In this document: positions 1-13,105 of the stretch, piece by piece
Position numbering within the stretch: position 1 is the stretch's first letter
Layout: every line of letters begins with the position of its first letter
The notes under the pieces: model-generated
Database searches by the model: none
What the model was told of the DNA's origin: nothing
What the model saw: only the letters and a program-made list of their open reading frames with translations
Program-made: the position numbers and the translations under genes
Assembly (NCBI RefSeq): GCF_949628215.1
Contig: NC_134281.1
Span: 13,340,501-13,404,500, forward strand
Direction: 5' to 3'
Length of the DNA stretch: 64,000 bases
Source: Phalacrocorax aristotelis
Lineage: Eukaryota; Chordata; Aves; Suliformes; Phalacrocoracidae

Positions 1-2028
1 CACCAGGCCAGTGGCTGGGCCGCACATGTACCCTGACGTCCCATATAGCATCCTTCAACTCTGCTGCCCCTTTCCCAAGCCACGGAGCCAGCCAGGAAGA
101 GGTCTGAGGGAAGGGAGAGACTTTTTTCCCTCCTTCTCCCACTCCCAACAAAGACAAAACCCCCCTCTCCCTTCCCGGGGGCAAGCCCAGCCCCAGCCAT
201 CCCTGCAGCCCTGCCAGCTTCGCTGGGCCCCCAGCACTTTGGGCAAAGCTTCCGCACCACTTCCAAATCCGCTCTGCAGATCTGCCATGTCCACCAGCTC
301 TCCCCTGCGCACACACTCACCACCCTGCTCCCTTCTGCCCCCAACACACCCACCTCCAAGGCAATAGCCGCAAGGGAGGTTTGGGCAACAAGCATATGAG
401 AAACACTGAGACCAAAGCCAGGTGCCATAAAGCTTTGCGGGTGTGAGACAACAAAAGCATGAAGCCACCATCCCTGGAAATCATCCCCATGGTCCTAATC
501 CCCCCTTTCTACCACCTTTTCCAACACCAGGAGCTTCCTAGCAAAGAGCACACACACCACTGCTGGGGCAAGCACACTTCCCAGGGGACAGGCACGCCCC
601 CCAGCACCTTCATTTTTACAAGCTTGTTGGTAAAAGCACAACGATGAGCACCCCAGATCAGAACTTATTAGCCCCAAACCACATTGAGGTGTGGGACTGA
701 GCCGCACCGTCGGCACAAACCCACCGGTTAGCCCAGAAAACCGCCAGCCTGGCAGCAGCAGGCAGCACGGTTTCCTGCCGGGTTGCCAGAGGAAGATTTC
801 CCATCCTAAGAAACCAGCACAGCTCTCACCAAGCTGCTGCGAACTGCAGGGCTGAGCCCCTCCAGGAACAGTACAGCCGTCTCCCTCACAAGATGATCAC
901 CATTGACACAAAACTCACGCGCCAGCAACACGCCGCAGAAAGAAGAAGCAGGGAAGGTGGTAGAGGTGAAAGCGGGAGCTCGGTACAGTGTGGGGATGCC
1001 AGCTGGAGCATCGCCCTGCTGGGACGGGTGAGGGGGACAGGGAAGCCACTTTCTGAGCACATTTCTATGATTCATCACTTCTATTTCAGGGAGCAGGAGC
1101 GCTGGAGGTCGGACTGCTGTCACAAAGCAGGGCTAGAAAGCCCAATAGGAGATTCCCAAATTAATGTCGGGAACTGCTACTCAGGAACTGGAATGAGAAC
1201 AAAGCGAGGCAGAGCTGGGGCCAGCAGAGAGGCAACACTCTGCAGAGCTCCTCTGAGATTTCTGCTCCTAAATATACATTAGCAGCAACATCTCATCCCA
1301 GTGCCCTGACACCAGCGGGGCTTTTATCCAGTCCTGCTTAAAACCATTGCAGCAATTATTAAAAAAAACAGCAGGAAAGGTTAGCTTGTCGGCTTTCTTC
1401 AGGATTAAATAATCTGGGTATCTGAGACTTGGATCAACCCCCCCGTGGAGGGGCCAGCAGACAGCCCTACACCAGAGCACAGGCGCCTACACGGCCCCAG
1501 CTCCCTGCCCGCAGGAGCAGCTGAGGAGGAGCGGTGTGGGGGCCAAAGGGCATTTCCCTCCCATCACACTGCCTCCAACCCCCACGGAGAGGTCACGGTA
1601 CAGCTAATGGCAGAGCAGCTCCTCCTCCGACACACACTTTAAAGCACACAGCACCCAAACCCCCTGAGCCCAAGTAGCATCTCACCCTGGGGAGGACCCA
1701 GCCCCGAGCACCAAGCGAGTGCTGCCAGGAAGTGAGACCCACAGCGTGCACACCACCACCATGGTCCCAAACCATGGAAACCCCTGAGCAGACACCCTGG
1801 AGCTGAGCCCAGCCCTGAAACGGGCTGCAATAAAATAACACACCCCAGCCTGGAAGCACACATGCCACCCAGGAGAGGAGAACCAAAAATACACCCCATT
1901 ACACTGCCCAAGCAGCAAGTGATGCAGCGCACAGCATCCTGGAGAGCACCCCCATGCAGGGCTGGCTCACCGCACAGCAGGGCCACGCTGCAGCGAGACA
2001 ACACCACAGGCTTGTGTTTGTTTTCCAT

Positions 2029-2069
2029 GCACACACACACGCACACATATACACACACACACATATATA
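2029..2069. repeat. CA/TA compound microsatellite
   Basis: An interrupted dinucleotide array: CA units broken by single G and T changes, then a short TATA tail. It is an ordinary simple repeat and may vary in length between individuals. Confidence 0.9.
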
Positions 2070-5000
2070 GGAGGAAACCTGCTGTCGGAAACAAAGCCGG
2101 TGAAGCAATTGCGCAAGCGCGAAGTCTGCCCCAGTGCCTTTCATCCCACGCCAGAAAGGACATTTGCTTACAGTTTCACCTCAAAAGTGGCCACGCTGAG
2201 ACGGTCACAGCTGCTGCATGACCTGGATGAGGCTGCTCGCCTTGCCACAGCCAATGCTAATGCACCCCGGCCTCAAAAGAGCCTTTCATCAAAAAGCCAT
2301 GGGCTTGCCGCACAGACACCTGTGTCCCACTTGCTCACTGCTAAAGAGGTGGTAAGGGGCAGCAGCATTCATCCCCTGAAGCTGCAGGCTTCCCAATCCC
2401 GCAGCACAGTCAGAAACCTGGGTTTGGGATGGGAGATCAATAACCATCACTTTTGATAGCACAAAACAGGAGTTCTGGGATGGAAAAACTAACCTTAAAA
2501 GGCAAAGACTGGACAGAGCATAAGGATCAGCTCTCCACTCATTCAGGAGGCAAGTCCAGAGCACTGACAGATGCCGAGTCAGCACAGGCAGCTAGGCTAC
2601 AAAGCAGCAGCCCTCACGGAAACAGCAGAAGCTGAGGTTTAAAACGTGCAGACGAGCGCAGAGGTGCACATCTAGCACCCACAGACCCGCTTGCCATCCT
2701 CACTCCTGCATCACTGCTGGCACTCCCCCGCACCACGCACGCCCCAGGAGGAGCCCTGCAGGGGTCTTAGGTGGGTCTGCATCCCCAGGGCTAGGGAAAG
2801 CATCGTTTATCTTGAAGAGAAGCTGCTCTCAAGCAGCAGGACAAGGCTGCAAACTGCCCCAAGGGCATTACAGCCCTTTAGTGAAGCAAGGGGATTGAAA
2901 AGCGCCATATAACCAACCCCCGAGAGGGGAAATGGCATTTAATGGGTCTGTATCTACAATCTCTCCAATTCACTTGCTGCCCTCAGCGATACAAAACAGT
3001 CCAAGAAGGAACCAACTCCATTTTCAAACACACGAGCTGCTAGTCTGCCAGTAATTAGCAAAGAGGAGAGAGGGGAGATTATCCGGGGGAGAGAAAAGCC
3101 CACAGGCCACAGGAGAGTCAGCCTCACCATACAGCTGGTGTATTTTTAGGTTCGTCTGCCTGGGAAAAGCCTTGCAACAATGAGGAAAGGCTTGTGGTAG
3201 TACTGAGTTAGGGCTGCACTACATATGCCATCGTCTGCAACAGGGCTAAACTTTAACTCCTTCCTTCACTGCACACAATCATTAGAAACCATTTGGCTGG
3301 GTCTCTCCCTAGCAAGCAAGTTAAATCATTACAAATCTCAGCCCTGGCTCGAACCACACCCTGATGAAATCAATGGCAAGCTCTGAAGCTGCCCTGCTCC
3401 GATCTCCATTACTATCAGCCACATCAGGAATATCTTCAGCATCTTCAGTTTCCTTCCAGGCTCCTGCCATCCCCCCAGGCAGGGGCCAAGGACCCCATCC
3501 TGCCCTGTCATTGCAGCGCATGTGGGCACTGCAGCTTCCACTCCTGCCCTGCAAGGATCTTCTGGGCAAGGAACTCAACCTCTTCTGCCCTAAGAAACAC
3601 GGCAAGGAGAAGCAGCCATCTACTGCCCAAAGGCTTCAAGAAGAAGCTTGACCCTCATCAAAAAGGGGCATAGAAGTACAAGTAGCAAGGAAATTAAATA
3701 GCATTTCTCAAGCATGCAACTCCCCTTCCCCAGTCCTCTGGGGGAAGTCATGTCACGCCAAGGAGAACAGCTCTGGAGCCACCACCTGCTCTCACCATTA
3801 AGAGACTGCATGCTGCCCTGCAGAGAGCCATTCCCAAACAGGCTCATGAGCATTTCTGAGATGGAAACAGAAGCTTCCCCCAACCACAACAACCCAAGGC
3901 AGAGAGGCATGCAAGGACACTCTCAGCAGGACCTGCCAGGACTGCCTGTCCCGGCTATGGAAACCAGGCATGGACCAAGACCTTACACACGTTCTCCAAC
4001 GCCATTCAGCTATGCTAGAAGTACAAGCCAACAGCTGTCCTTTGCATTATTCTCACAACTCATCTGGGTATCAGAGTCCCTACAGGGACCATATAAGGAC
4101 TGCCAAGAGGCTTTCTATATGCAGCCCATGAGCTGGACGTGTACTTCCCAGGAGAAGAGCGCACCCCATCCTTCCCTTGAGCTCCTACATTCAAGGGAGC
4201 AATATAAAGACCCGGACCAACCAACGCCTGGGATGGAGACCAATGCACAGCCCACTGCTGACCATCCACACAGGACACAGCCTGCTGCCTCCCCATCCTG
4301 CTTCAGGAATTCTGTTCATCAACACACATGGAGCAAAACGCCTCTCCCCAAACCCCTCTGTGCCTCTCATGCTGCAGACTGCGACCCACTGCGCCAGGAC
4401 CCCAGCTGTGGGACACTGTGGCTTCCTACTGTCAACACCGAGGCCAGCTCAAGGCTTCACACCCTAGACTGATGTGAACTTTGCCACCTCGATCAGGACC
4501 ACTTAACAACATTTTGTCCCCAGCTTCAGAGCAAAGAAGTCCAGACCAACTCCCCTGAAGGCTACCTTCCACCTTGGCTTAGGCCCATGCACTCCAGACC
4601 CTGGTTCTCACACCCCATCAGTCCACTGTCCCATGCAAATGTCCAAAAAACCAGCCCTACTGGCAGAGGTCACCTTGGTCCAGCTGGACCCGGAGAGAGC
4701 CAGAAGGTCACCCACAAGCCAGGACTCCCAACAGCCAGCAGAGAAGTCCAACAAGAGGTCCTCTGGCCACTGCCATCCTTCTCTTGTCTGATCTCGCTCC
4801 TGTAGTGTAACACACCCACTCCTCGCTCCTCAACCTGCTGATCCACGTCCTCCACTGGGACAGGGCAGCCACAAACACAATCCGATGACCCGACCCTCCC
4901 CAGATGAATGCACCTCTTACAGCCCAGCTCTCCAGGGAGGGCTTTCCCCTCTCCAACACATAACCACCTCTGCACAGCCAGCAGGAGAGCTGCACTTTCC

Positions 5001-5681
5001 CCAGATCTCAGCAAATCCAGGGAGCTCCCGCTTTGCAATGACACACTGGCACAGGAGGATGCCTGGGTGCTAGACCCCCTCTGCTCCTGGCAAAGGGAGG
5101 TCACTCTGGAGCTGGCTTAATCCTGGCTGAGCTGAAATTCCTGTGCTTCCGTCTGGCCCCATGCTGACACCAGTGCTCACGCCATCACGTGGAGAGCTGA
5201 GCACGACCACCACCAGACTTCAGTCCAATTAAAACAGACCACAAAAGGTCTACAAATGAAGTTTCACCAGCTAAACCCCAAGCCATGACTGCCTTTCCTC
5301 CCGCCCAGACCTCCCGTCCTCCCTTCTTGCTGGAATCAGCTCAAGTCCCGGCTCTGCTTCCCCTGCAGAGGTCCCAGCTTAGCATGCCCCATGTTTTATT
5401 TGCCCAAGATGGAGCAGAGCCAGGAGCAGCGAGTCAGCCCAAGAGCTAGCGAGCGGAGCCTTGCTCAGCAGCAGAGGGAAGGGGAAGAGCCCAATAGCCT
5501 CCCCACAGGAATACCACCACAGGGGAAACTGCTCCAAGAGACCAAGAGGGGCTTCATTTGCAGCAGGATGGGTGCAGGGCAACCAATAAAAACAGGGAGG
5601 CACCACGCACCATGGCAGGGGCTGCGCCTGCACCCTGCCCTCCTGCTGGCAGTGCCGACCTGACCAGCAGCACCAGCACCG

Positions 5682-5694
5682 CCCCCCCCCCCCC
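5682..5694. repeat. C13 homopolymer
   Basis: Thirteen consecutive C bases in non-coding DNA. The length is prone to polymerase and base-calling error. Confidence 0.9.
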
Positions 5695-7689
5695 ATTCCG
5701 GCACGTCTGTACCCTGGCTGCCCATGGCAGGGGGGTCTTACCCAGCCAACCCAGAGGTCTTACCCAAATGATCCAGGCAGAGCAAATTCCAAAGCATGGG
5801 CGCAGCACTGCCCAAGAGGTGCTGGCTGGGACAGAGAGCAGAGCAGTGCTGCTTCTCTCCCTGCAGATCCTGGTTGCAGCTCCAAGCCACACTGGACACA
5901 GGCATGCTGCTATGGCCTGATGCTGTGCACGAGGGGCTGAGACCCCGACGGGCATTAGTGCAATGGATGTACTTATTCGCCACAAAACTGAGAGGACACA
6001 GCTGCCTGCCTGTGCTGGGAGGGCTGTCCAAGCGCCTCTGCCAAAAAGCCACTTTCTGCTAATGAAAGTGGCTGGGTGGCAGCTCCAGTAAGCACCGTCA
6101 CCCCAGAGGGCCAGGGAGCCATGCAAGGCACACCTGGTGAACCAAGTGACATCCGGCTCGGACTCTCAGTGCAAGCCAACGCACGCCCCTGCCACCCGTG
6201 CATCCCTCCCTCCTGCCTCTCACCCCTGCAGGCACGAGGCTGTGCAGAGCAGGACCTCTCCCATGTGTGCCGGCAGGCCCGCAGGCACCGCCACTGTGCC
6301 AGTAATAAGAAATAATAGTGGGTGTCTGTGGAAGCCCAGGCTGCCGGCGGCGTCACTGGCTCAGCGGTGCTCTCCTTCGAAAGCAGCGCTGCCTTCCAGC
6401 CTTCCTCCTCCCCCATTTCTTCATGATGACATCAGCCTGAAAAACAGGTTCTTGACTTCAGAAGGACTCATCGGGGCGATTCTGGTCCCGCTGGAGAGTG
6501 GAGAGCCCCCTGTGACTCCAGGAAGGATGCAGCCATCCCGGCGCAGGATCCCGAGACAAGCAGCGGCAGGCAGGCAGCAGGCAGGGACCCTGCCGGCATG
6601 CCAGCACTTCCAGGAATAAAAACCACCAAGGAGGAGATGGGGGTGGAGGGAGTGCGACACTGCAGCACTGGGGAACAGATTTCAAATGTTTTACAGAGGC
6701 CTTGGCAGCTGTGAGCTTGAGCTTGGGTTCATGCCCTGGCTGTGCCATTGCTTAGGTATGGGGCAGCCCAATCCACCCAGTGCAAAAGCCAAAACCCAGG
6801 GCCAGCTCCTGGACCCCTGTGGCTCCCAGAGACCGAAAGCAAGTCCTCAGGCTGGCCAAAATGACAAGACAGGACGGAACACCACCCAGCAAAGCCTTCC
6901 GAGGGCCACTGGGCTGGACTTGGACCAGCAGGGAACATGATTCTGCGAAACATCCTGCCCACCAGCCAAGCTCAAAGATTATGTTTAAGCTCCTCCTAAA
7001 ATATTTTTGGGTTTTCCTCTTCCCCTGTTGAAACTAACAGTCTGCACAGGAAGAGCAAAGCAGCCCATACACAGAGCACACACAAAGCAAACAACTTATT
7101 TCCATTATAATTACCTGCGATGTTATCAGCAGCTCTGATGGGGTCTGCATTTGCAGAAGGAAATGTGGTTTTCACATTGTGTCATTCGAAACCTGAGACC
7201 ATCCTTCCTCCCACCCTGCCCGACGCATCAGCCACCAGCAGTATCCACTCGTGCAGACATGACATTAATGAAGGGGGAACAGCCCCTGGACACGGGGCTA
7301 CACACACAGGAAATTTCTTCCCCCAACACAAGCACCAACGGGAATCTGCCTCTCCTCTCGCCAGGGATTTACTTCTGCAGGAGCCTGAATATTTTGACAC
7401 ACAAGCAGTTGCTTAACTAAGCACGTAAAGCAAAGGGACTCGCAGGGCTCCTACAATGACGCCAAGATTTGTCTGGATGGGGGTAGTGCCGATTGATCTA
7501 ACTGCTGCTGCAGAGAGGATCAGGCCCCAGACACAACTGGCACTACCCCTGGAGGTGCTCGGAGCGTCCTGGGAAGGTGAGCATCCCAGCTGGCTTCCTG
7601 GTAATGGTGGGAAACCAGCCCTGCTCCTAACCCCTCATGCGCCGGACCGCAGCTCTGCTCCACCAAACTCCCAAGAAAACGCAAATCGC

Positions 7690-7880
7690 TCAACATTTAT
7701 CAGTTCAAAACACCCGTGCAATTAGCACGATTTTTTTTCTCCCTCCAGTATGATTATATACATTTTAATGCAATTATCACCCCTGTATTTTGTACATTAA
7801 ACAGTAGGCAACCGAGGGAAGAGAGAGGCTTTATTTTTCTTGGCTTTGCCTTTCTGAAAATAATAGTATGTTGCAAAACA
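7690..7880. promoter_or_regulatory. AT-rich island, candidate conserved enhancer
   Basis: A block of about 190 bases is clearly AT-richer than the flanks and dense in homeodomain-type words: TGCAATTAGCA near 7,720, TTTTAATGCAATTATC near 7,760, and several ATTA cores. Such blocks in an otherwise GC-rich first intron are typical of vertebrate conserved non-coding elements. The enhancer role is an inference from composition and motif density; conservation was not tested. No ORF crosses it convincingly. Confidence 0.35.
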
Positions 7881-10179
7881 ACTCCAGCAGAATGGCTTAT
7901 CTTCATCAGAGAAAGAGGGAGAGCGGATGGAAAACAAGAAGGGGGAAGGAGGGATCTCCCAAAGAGAAAGCAGGGATTGCAGTGCCCCTCCACGCTGCCC
8001 TCACCCTCCAGTCTCTACACATACCTACACCAGGAAACTGTCCTCTATACCAGAGACAGGACTCAGAATCAGCCTCAGCCTCTGTCCTCCACCACCAATG
8101 GAAAGGAAAACCAAATCAAGCAAATGGTTGTCGGTTACTCAACCCCCAAAGCCCGGGTCATTAGCCGGATTAAAGTTCCCGAGCTCTGGCCAGCAGCACG
8201 GATAGCACAGCGCAGCTAAACTGCCCAAATTGGATTACTACCACTCCTGTGTGTCCGTGCCAAGTTGGGCAGCAGACTGCAGGATGCTTGGGACGGGGAG
8301 GCGGGCAACGAGCCCCAGGGCTGATCGCAGGCTGCTGGAGAGGAGGAGAAGGAGAAACGGGGAGGAGATGCTCACCACACAGCAGTCGCCCAGAGCCCTG
8401 CAGCCCACCCCGAGCATCCTTGTCATGCTCTCACCCCAGGCACTTTCTCCAGCAAAAGCCCTCATAAGCTCAGCTCAAGAAGCAAAGAGGATATTGTGCT
8501 GTGGCTCGCACCGGGCCCCGGATCGACCCCAGCGAAAACAAATCTCTGCAGTTCAGGCAGCTCACAAGGGTCTTGGCCCCCCAGCACAGACCAGCACACA
8601 GCAGCCCACAGGGCAGGGGTGGACTCAGCCCTGTCACACCAAGGCACCCTGCACCATGGGGACAGGAGGGTCACCCCAAATAGTCCACCTTGTGCCATGC
8701 AAGGAGACTTCAAAGGAGAAAGGAGAAAAAATGGTTGTGTAGCACGAGCCCAACAGTCTGGACATGGAGTTTTTCTCCAGACTCAAACATCTCGGCATAC
8801 CAGCAACAAGGAGGAGGTTTGCCAAGCCCTGGCTAAAGGGCAAATAAACTTTTAAATGTTTTTAATTCAGGGTTTTAAGTGGTGGCTTCCACCTGGAACA
8901 AAGGCTGGAGGCAGCCGCGGATGCAGGATGCCCAGAGACGCACTGCAAACAAGGACACCGCCCTGTGCCTGGCCACGCTCTCACAAGCTGGTGGGAAGAT
9001 GTGCATTTTGGCTACACGACATACTGAGCGCAGGGGTGACAAGCTGCGTCTGCCCGTGCCTGGCACAGAAACTATCAAGATTTATTTATTAGCCAGCACT
9101 TTTCTCCTCCATCATGCACAAGACTTGGTTTCTAAGCACTGGCCACACTGGGGTATCTACATGGCTTCCATGCTGCATCCACAGCCAGGATGAAGAGGGG
9201 CATGGCTGAGGCTGCGGGTCAGAGACTTTGTCAGCACACTCGTGTTCTCACCACGTACCACCTATCCCCACAGCACTGCCCAGAGCATGTCATGGGCTAC
9301 AGCCAGAGAAGGTGGTGATTGTCTCCAGCCTGAAGCCAAACCAGCACGCCAGCACTGGGTGGTGGCAAACATTTGCTCCTCCCTGTTCTGCATGGAGCCA
9401 CAGTGCTCAGCACCTTGCTGGGAAAAAGGGCCCCAGCCCAAACCCAGGAGAGGTAAGAGATCACAGGCCATGCTGAACCAAACCCCCCCACCACTCATAA
9501 TTCCAAGCCCTTGTCCCCAGGACCTTCCTCCATATGCACACCACACTGCTGAGCAGCTCACCAGCCAAACACCGGCCAGGAGCCCTCTGCCCACGGGTTT
9601 CCTCCATATGCCACAAACGTGTCTAATGATACAATACAGAAGAGGCATCAACAGCCCACAGAGAGCAGCAGCCCAAGGTCTCCACGCAGGTGAGACCACT
9701 CCCCAGGGTGTAATCCACCAGCCCAGACCAACACAACATCTGAGCTTGCAAGCAGCAAGGACGGCACACAGGCAGCAGGGTGACCCGCCGCCCACCTTCC
9801 CATTACCACACAGAGCAATGGCAGTACCCGGCTGCTCTGCCTCTTCCAAGGTCCACCTTCCTTCTTTTGTGCTGGGGGTGCCGAAAAACACGACTGACCC
9901 CTCACTGCAGACACAAATGACTGTAGCACCGAAACACCCTACACGGAGAGGCAATCACAATAAAGCCCTGTGGGACACAGCAGAAGCCCGATGCTGTGGA
10001 CAGGCTCCCCTCAGTTTGCAGGGAGCCGGCAGCACCAGCACCGGCCTCTCCTGCTCAGAAATTCCCAGCTCCGGGCCAAGTCCAGCTCTCACCGGTGGTT
10101 AGTGCTACAGCCGGGAGCAAGGCAGGCAGCAACAAAGGCCCTAACCTGCGCTCAGCCCAGAGAATAAACACATACAAGT

Positions 10180-10680
10180 TTCCTTCATTAAGTCTGGTCC
10201 CAAGGCCAGATCCTTCCCTTTGTCCAACAGATGTCAATCGCAGCAAACCCACCACAATAAATTGCCTGGCATGACATTTACACCCGGGGAGCAGGGCAGG
10301 GGCCGGCCCCGGCTGCTGCCGGGATGGAGGAGGGGAGGCAGCGCTGCCAGCATGCAGCAGTGTTGCTTTTATTACCCTCTTCCATTTCGGCTGTGCAAAG
10401 CTCTGGCGAAACAACGCTCGCCCCGAGCCGCCAGCGTGGCCCTTGGCCCCATCTCTGCCGGAGTTCGTAGTTTGTTTATCTCTAGCAGGGCCCTCCGCCT
10501 CGCACAGGGAAAGGGCTTTATCTCACGGAGAGGCACAAGGGCTCTTCTCCACGGCTCCATGCACAGCCCGGGCATGCACGAAGGCGGATGCCTCCGCTTC
10601 GCTCCAAATCTGATGCATCTATTAAAAAAAAAAAAGCCAAGAGGGGAAAACTCTCGCCGGTGCCGCTATCGCCATGCTAA
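10180..10680. promoter_or_regulatory. Candidate conserved non-coding element
   Basis: A mixed-composition block with low local repeat content. It contains homeodomain/TALE-like words (TGTCAATC near 10,232) and the A-rich tract at about 10,624-10,635. It lies about 2.5-3 kb inside the presumed first intron. Composition contrasts with the CA/C-rich DNA to its left. Function is inferred only. Confidence 0.25.
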
Positions 10681-11109
10681 CAAAAACAATGCCACCGCCA
10701 AACTTTAATCTCCAGGATACCAGCTGCAGAAAGCCCAGCCGCCCAACGGCGCGGGAGCCAGCCAGCCCCCGGCACTGCCTCTCTGCAGTCCCCCGGGAAG
10801 CAGTGCATCCAGGCTCACTGCTCTCGGAGGAGCGGCACGGGCAGCCGAAGCCGCAGGCAGATGGGGAGCACCGAATCGCACGCACGATCGGGTATTTTGA
10901 ATCCAAACTTCCTTACCAGCCTTCCTTACGGCCCTGTGCCGTTGCGCCGCTGCCAGCGCCGGCATCCACCAGCACCCGCAGACCGCGCCACGGCGAGCAG
11001 GCAGAAGCAAAAACCTTCCCCCCTCGCAGCCGCTTAAGAAATTATCCGTGCATCCTCCCAGAGGCTTCTGCCCCGCTGCTTTTCCTTGGCTTCTCCACCT
11101 TTCCATCCC

Positions 11110-11360
11110 AATCGGTCACCAGTGTCTTGAGAGAAAGACATCGAGTCACTCATTTTACCCACTAAGTATATACAAAAGACCCTGAGATTGTTCAGGAAGC
11201 AATTAGCCGCTGTTCAGAGGAAAATGGTGTTTTCAAATGGATAACCTTTGATGTAGTCAATAGCCTCGGCTTCTCTTTTTTTTTTCTTTTTTTTTTTTCT
11301 TGCAGCCGCACACAAAAGAAATAATAATTTAAAAAAGAGGAATCAAGCAAAAGGCTGGTA
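11110..11360. promoter_or_regulatory. Promoter-proximal AT-rich block with T tract
   Basis: An AT-rich, non-repetitive block followed by a long interrupted T tract (about 11,274-11,300). Its position, within 2 kb of the presumed transcription start, and its contrast with the neighbouring CpG island suggest a proximal regulatory element. The T tract itself is a simple repeat. I see no ORF of note. Confidence 0.25.
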
Positions 11361-11491
11361 ATTCCCCCCGACACAGCCTTTGCTCAGCAAAAAGGGATTT
11401 TCTCGCAAGCCGGAGGAAAAGCAGCTTCGGAAAGGCGGCTCATCTGCCCAACTTTTCTCCCCTCGGTGTCCCAGAGCACAGGAGAAGAATC

Positions 11492-11503
11492 ATGAATATT
11501 CAT
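11492..11503. promoter_or_regulatory. Perfect palindrome ATGAATATTCAT
   Basis: Twelve bases identical on both strands. The layout resembles the paired half-sites of palindromic POU-factor elements (MORE class, ATGCATATGCAT), differing at the two C/G positions. This is a motif resemblance only. It lies just outside the CpG island. Confidence 0.3.
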
Positions 11504-12221
11504 CCCCCCCCTTAGTAGATTCTGCTTTTGTTTTGTCCTCCCCAAAGCAGGAGAAAAGGGGGAGCTAACAAGTGAGGTTAATGCCTGTCTCTTCTCTCCC
11601 ATCCGTCTCCTCTTTAACCAGTGACCTTCGTGTTAAGCCCTATTTACACACCAGCCCCCTTCCCCTGGCTCCCCCCACCCCGGCGCTCGGCCAGGGGCAC
11701 AAGGAAGAATTTCCCCGCAAGACGACAAGGGAGAAGAAGGGATTTCGGGATTTATTTCAACATGCCACAGAGATTTTGTAAATCCCTCCCCGCTCGCACG
11801 CCGGAGCTGCTGTGCGTGTTTGGAGGGCAGGAACGGGGAAGGCAGCGGGGTAAGGGACGCCAAACGCGCAGCCGGCCAGCTTTATTCGCCACCTTCCACG
11901 TTAATACCGGAGGTGGCAGGCGCGCACCGGCACGCAGCCCCGCACACAGGTACCGCAGCCTCCCACGCCTCGGTCGGGGGGGTGCCCAGGCGCTGTGCTG
12001 CAAAACTACAACATGATCGTGATAGTAACGATTATAACGAGGGCGCCGGCAGCCATCCCACCGGGCACACCGCCTCGCCGGGCAAACCCGACGCGGTCCG
12101 CCAGCACCCCCGCGGCATCGCCCCGCCGGCTGCCGGGGAAAGGGAACGCGGGGGAACAGCGGCTCTGCAGGTTTTGGGGCGAGCCCAGCCCGGGTGCCGC
12201 GCACCGCGCCCCGGCGGGATG

Positions 12222-12445
12222 CGGGGATGCAAGAGCGGGAATGCGCGGACGCGAAGCAGCGGGGATGGCAGCGAGGACGTGAGCACGGATGTGGGGCAGC
12301 ACGATGCGGGGATGGAAGCGAGGACGGAGCGAGGCTGCGGGGACGCAGGGATGACAGTGAGGATGCGGGGCAGCACGATGTGGGAATGGCAGCGAGGATA
12401 CAGGGCAGGGGGGGATGCGGGGATCCGAGGCAGGGGGGATGCGGG
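12222..12445. repeat. Degenerate GATG-rich minisatellite
   Basis: Tandem-like GC-rich repeats. The clearest pair is 12,288-12,325 and 12,362-12,399: 38 bases each, sharing a GGGGCAGCACGATG core and a GGCAGCGAGGA-type end, 74 bases apart. A partial third copy lies near 12,255-12,279. Units around GGGGATGC continue to about 12,445. It lies inside the CpG island, in intron 1 if the first-exon call is right. Confidence 0.7.
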
Positions 12446-13068
12446 AAAGGCTGCGCCCCGCTCACGCCTCCAGCGGTGCCGGACTCGGGTGGGCAGCGGG
12501 GCGGTGGGCTCCCCGCGGTGCGGCACCAGGGAAGCACAGCCCGCCGAGCTGCGGGGCGGGCGGGCTGCAGGAGGGAGTCAGGCAGGGAGGCGGCCGGCCC
12601 CGGCGCCGCGCCGGGCAGGGAGGCACCCCCGGCACCGGCACCGCCCGCCCCGGCCCAAGCAGCTCCGAGCAGGGGGGCGGCCCCCACCCGCTCCAGCCCG
12701 GTCCCCGGCACCCCACTGCGAAACCCACGCGGAGACGTGGGGTGCATAAAGAAAAAACGCTGAGTCCCGGCAGGGCTCTGTTCCCCCAGCGGGAGGCGGT
12801 TCCCGCGGCCGCGCTCCCGGAGCCGCGGGGCGCAATGCGGGCTGGCCCCGGGCGGCAGCAGCGCGGCGCCGGCCCCGGCCCGGCCCAGCCCTCCGCGCCC
12901 CCCGACGGGCCGCCGCTGCCCTGCCCGGGCCAGCCCCGCTCCGCCGCTGCCGCCGCATATTTTTGGGGGACAATAAAACCAAATCCGTGTATTTTTAACA
13001 AATCAACAAACCGGGCGCATAAAGGCACGCGCCGCGCCCGCGGAGGAAAGTTGCAACCGGTTACTCAC

Positions 13069-13105
13069 GGCTCCGGTCCCCGCTCGCCTCCGCCGTGCCA
13101 GCCAT
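13069..13105 (-). CDS. Putative N-terminal coding piece, unidentified protein
   Basis: The ATG at 13,105-13,103 has the best initiation context of the exon (A at -3, G at +4). It gives MAGTAEASGDRS plus one base before the splice donor, so the intron would be phase 1. The peptide is small and polar, rich in Ala, Gly and Ser, without a signal peptide or domain; I do not recognise the family. Alternatives are the ATG at 13,113 (MQLWLARRRRAGTGA, phase 0) and the ATG at 13,244 (a Gly/Arg-rich leader, phase 2), which would act as an upstream ORF if initiation is at 13,105. The choice rests on start context alone. Confidence 0.3.

Larger units (their letters stand above)
1..10180. other. GC-rich non-coding stretch, probable intron 1
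   Basis: No coding gene can be supported here. Open frames exist on both strands at once (for example 9242-10102 plus against 9262-9954 minus), which is what stop-poor, C/CA-rich DNA gives by chance, and none shows a recognisable domain or signal. If the minus-strand first exon at 13.1 kb is real, this stretch lies inside its first intron, because transcription would run leftwards. Apart from the microsatellites and the AT-rich island listed separately, I also see a milder AT-rich, TAATTA-containing patch at about 2,930-3,310 and another at 6,970-7,150. I see no transposon. Confidence 0.6.

Noticed and set aside
3714..4472. 252-codon plus-strand frame
   Set aside because: No recognisable domain; shadow frames on the other strand; no splice or promoter context. 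Treated as a chance frame.
9242..10102. 286-codon open frame on the plus strand
   Set aside because: A 230-codon frame is open on the opposite strand over the same bases. The translation is low-information Pro/Gln/Ser/Thr-rich text without a domain, and it lies in C/CA-rich DNA.
11752..12749. Long frames of about 310-330 codons on both strands across the CpG island
   Set aside because: GC-rich DNA lacks stop codons. The translations are Arg/Pro/Ala/Gly-rich, and part follows the GATG minisatellite.
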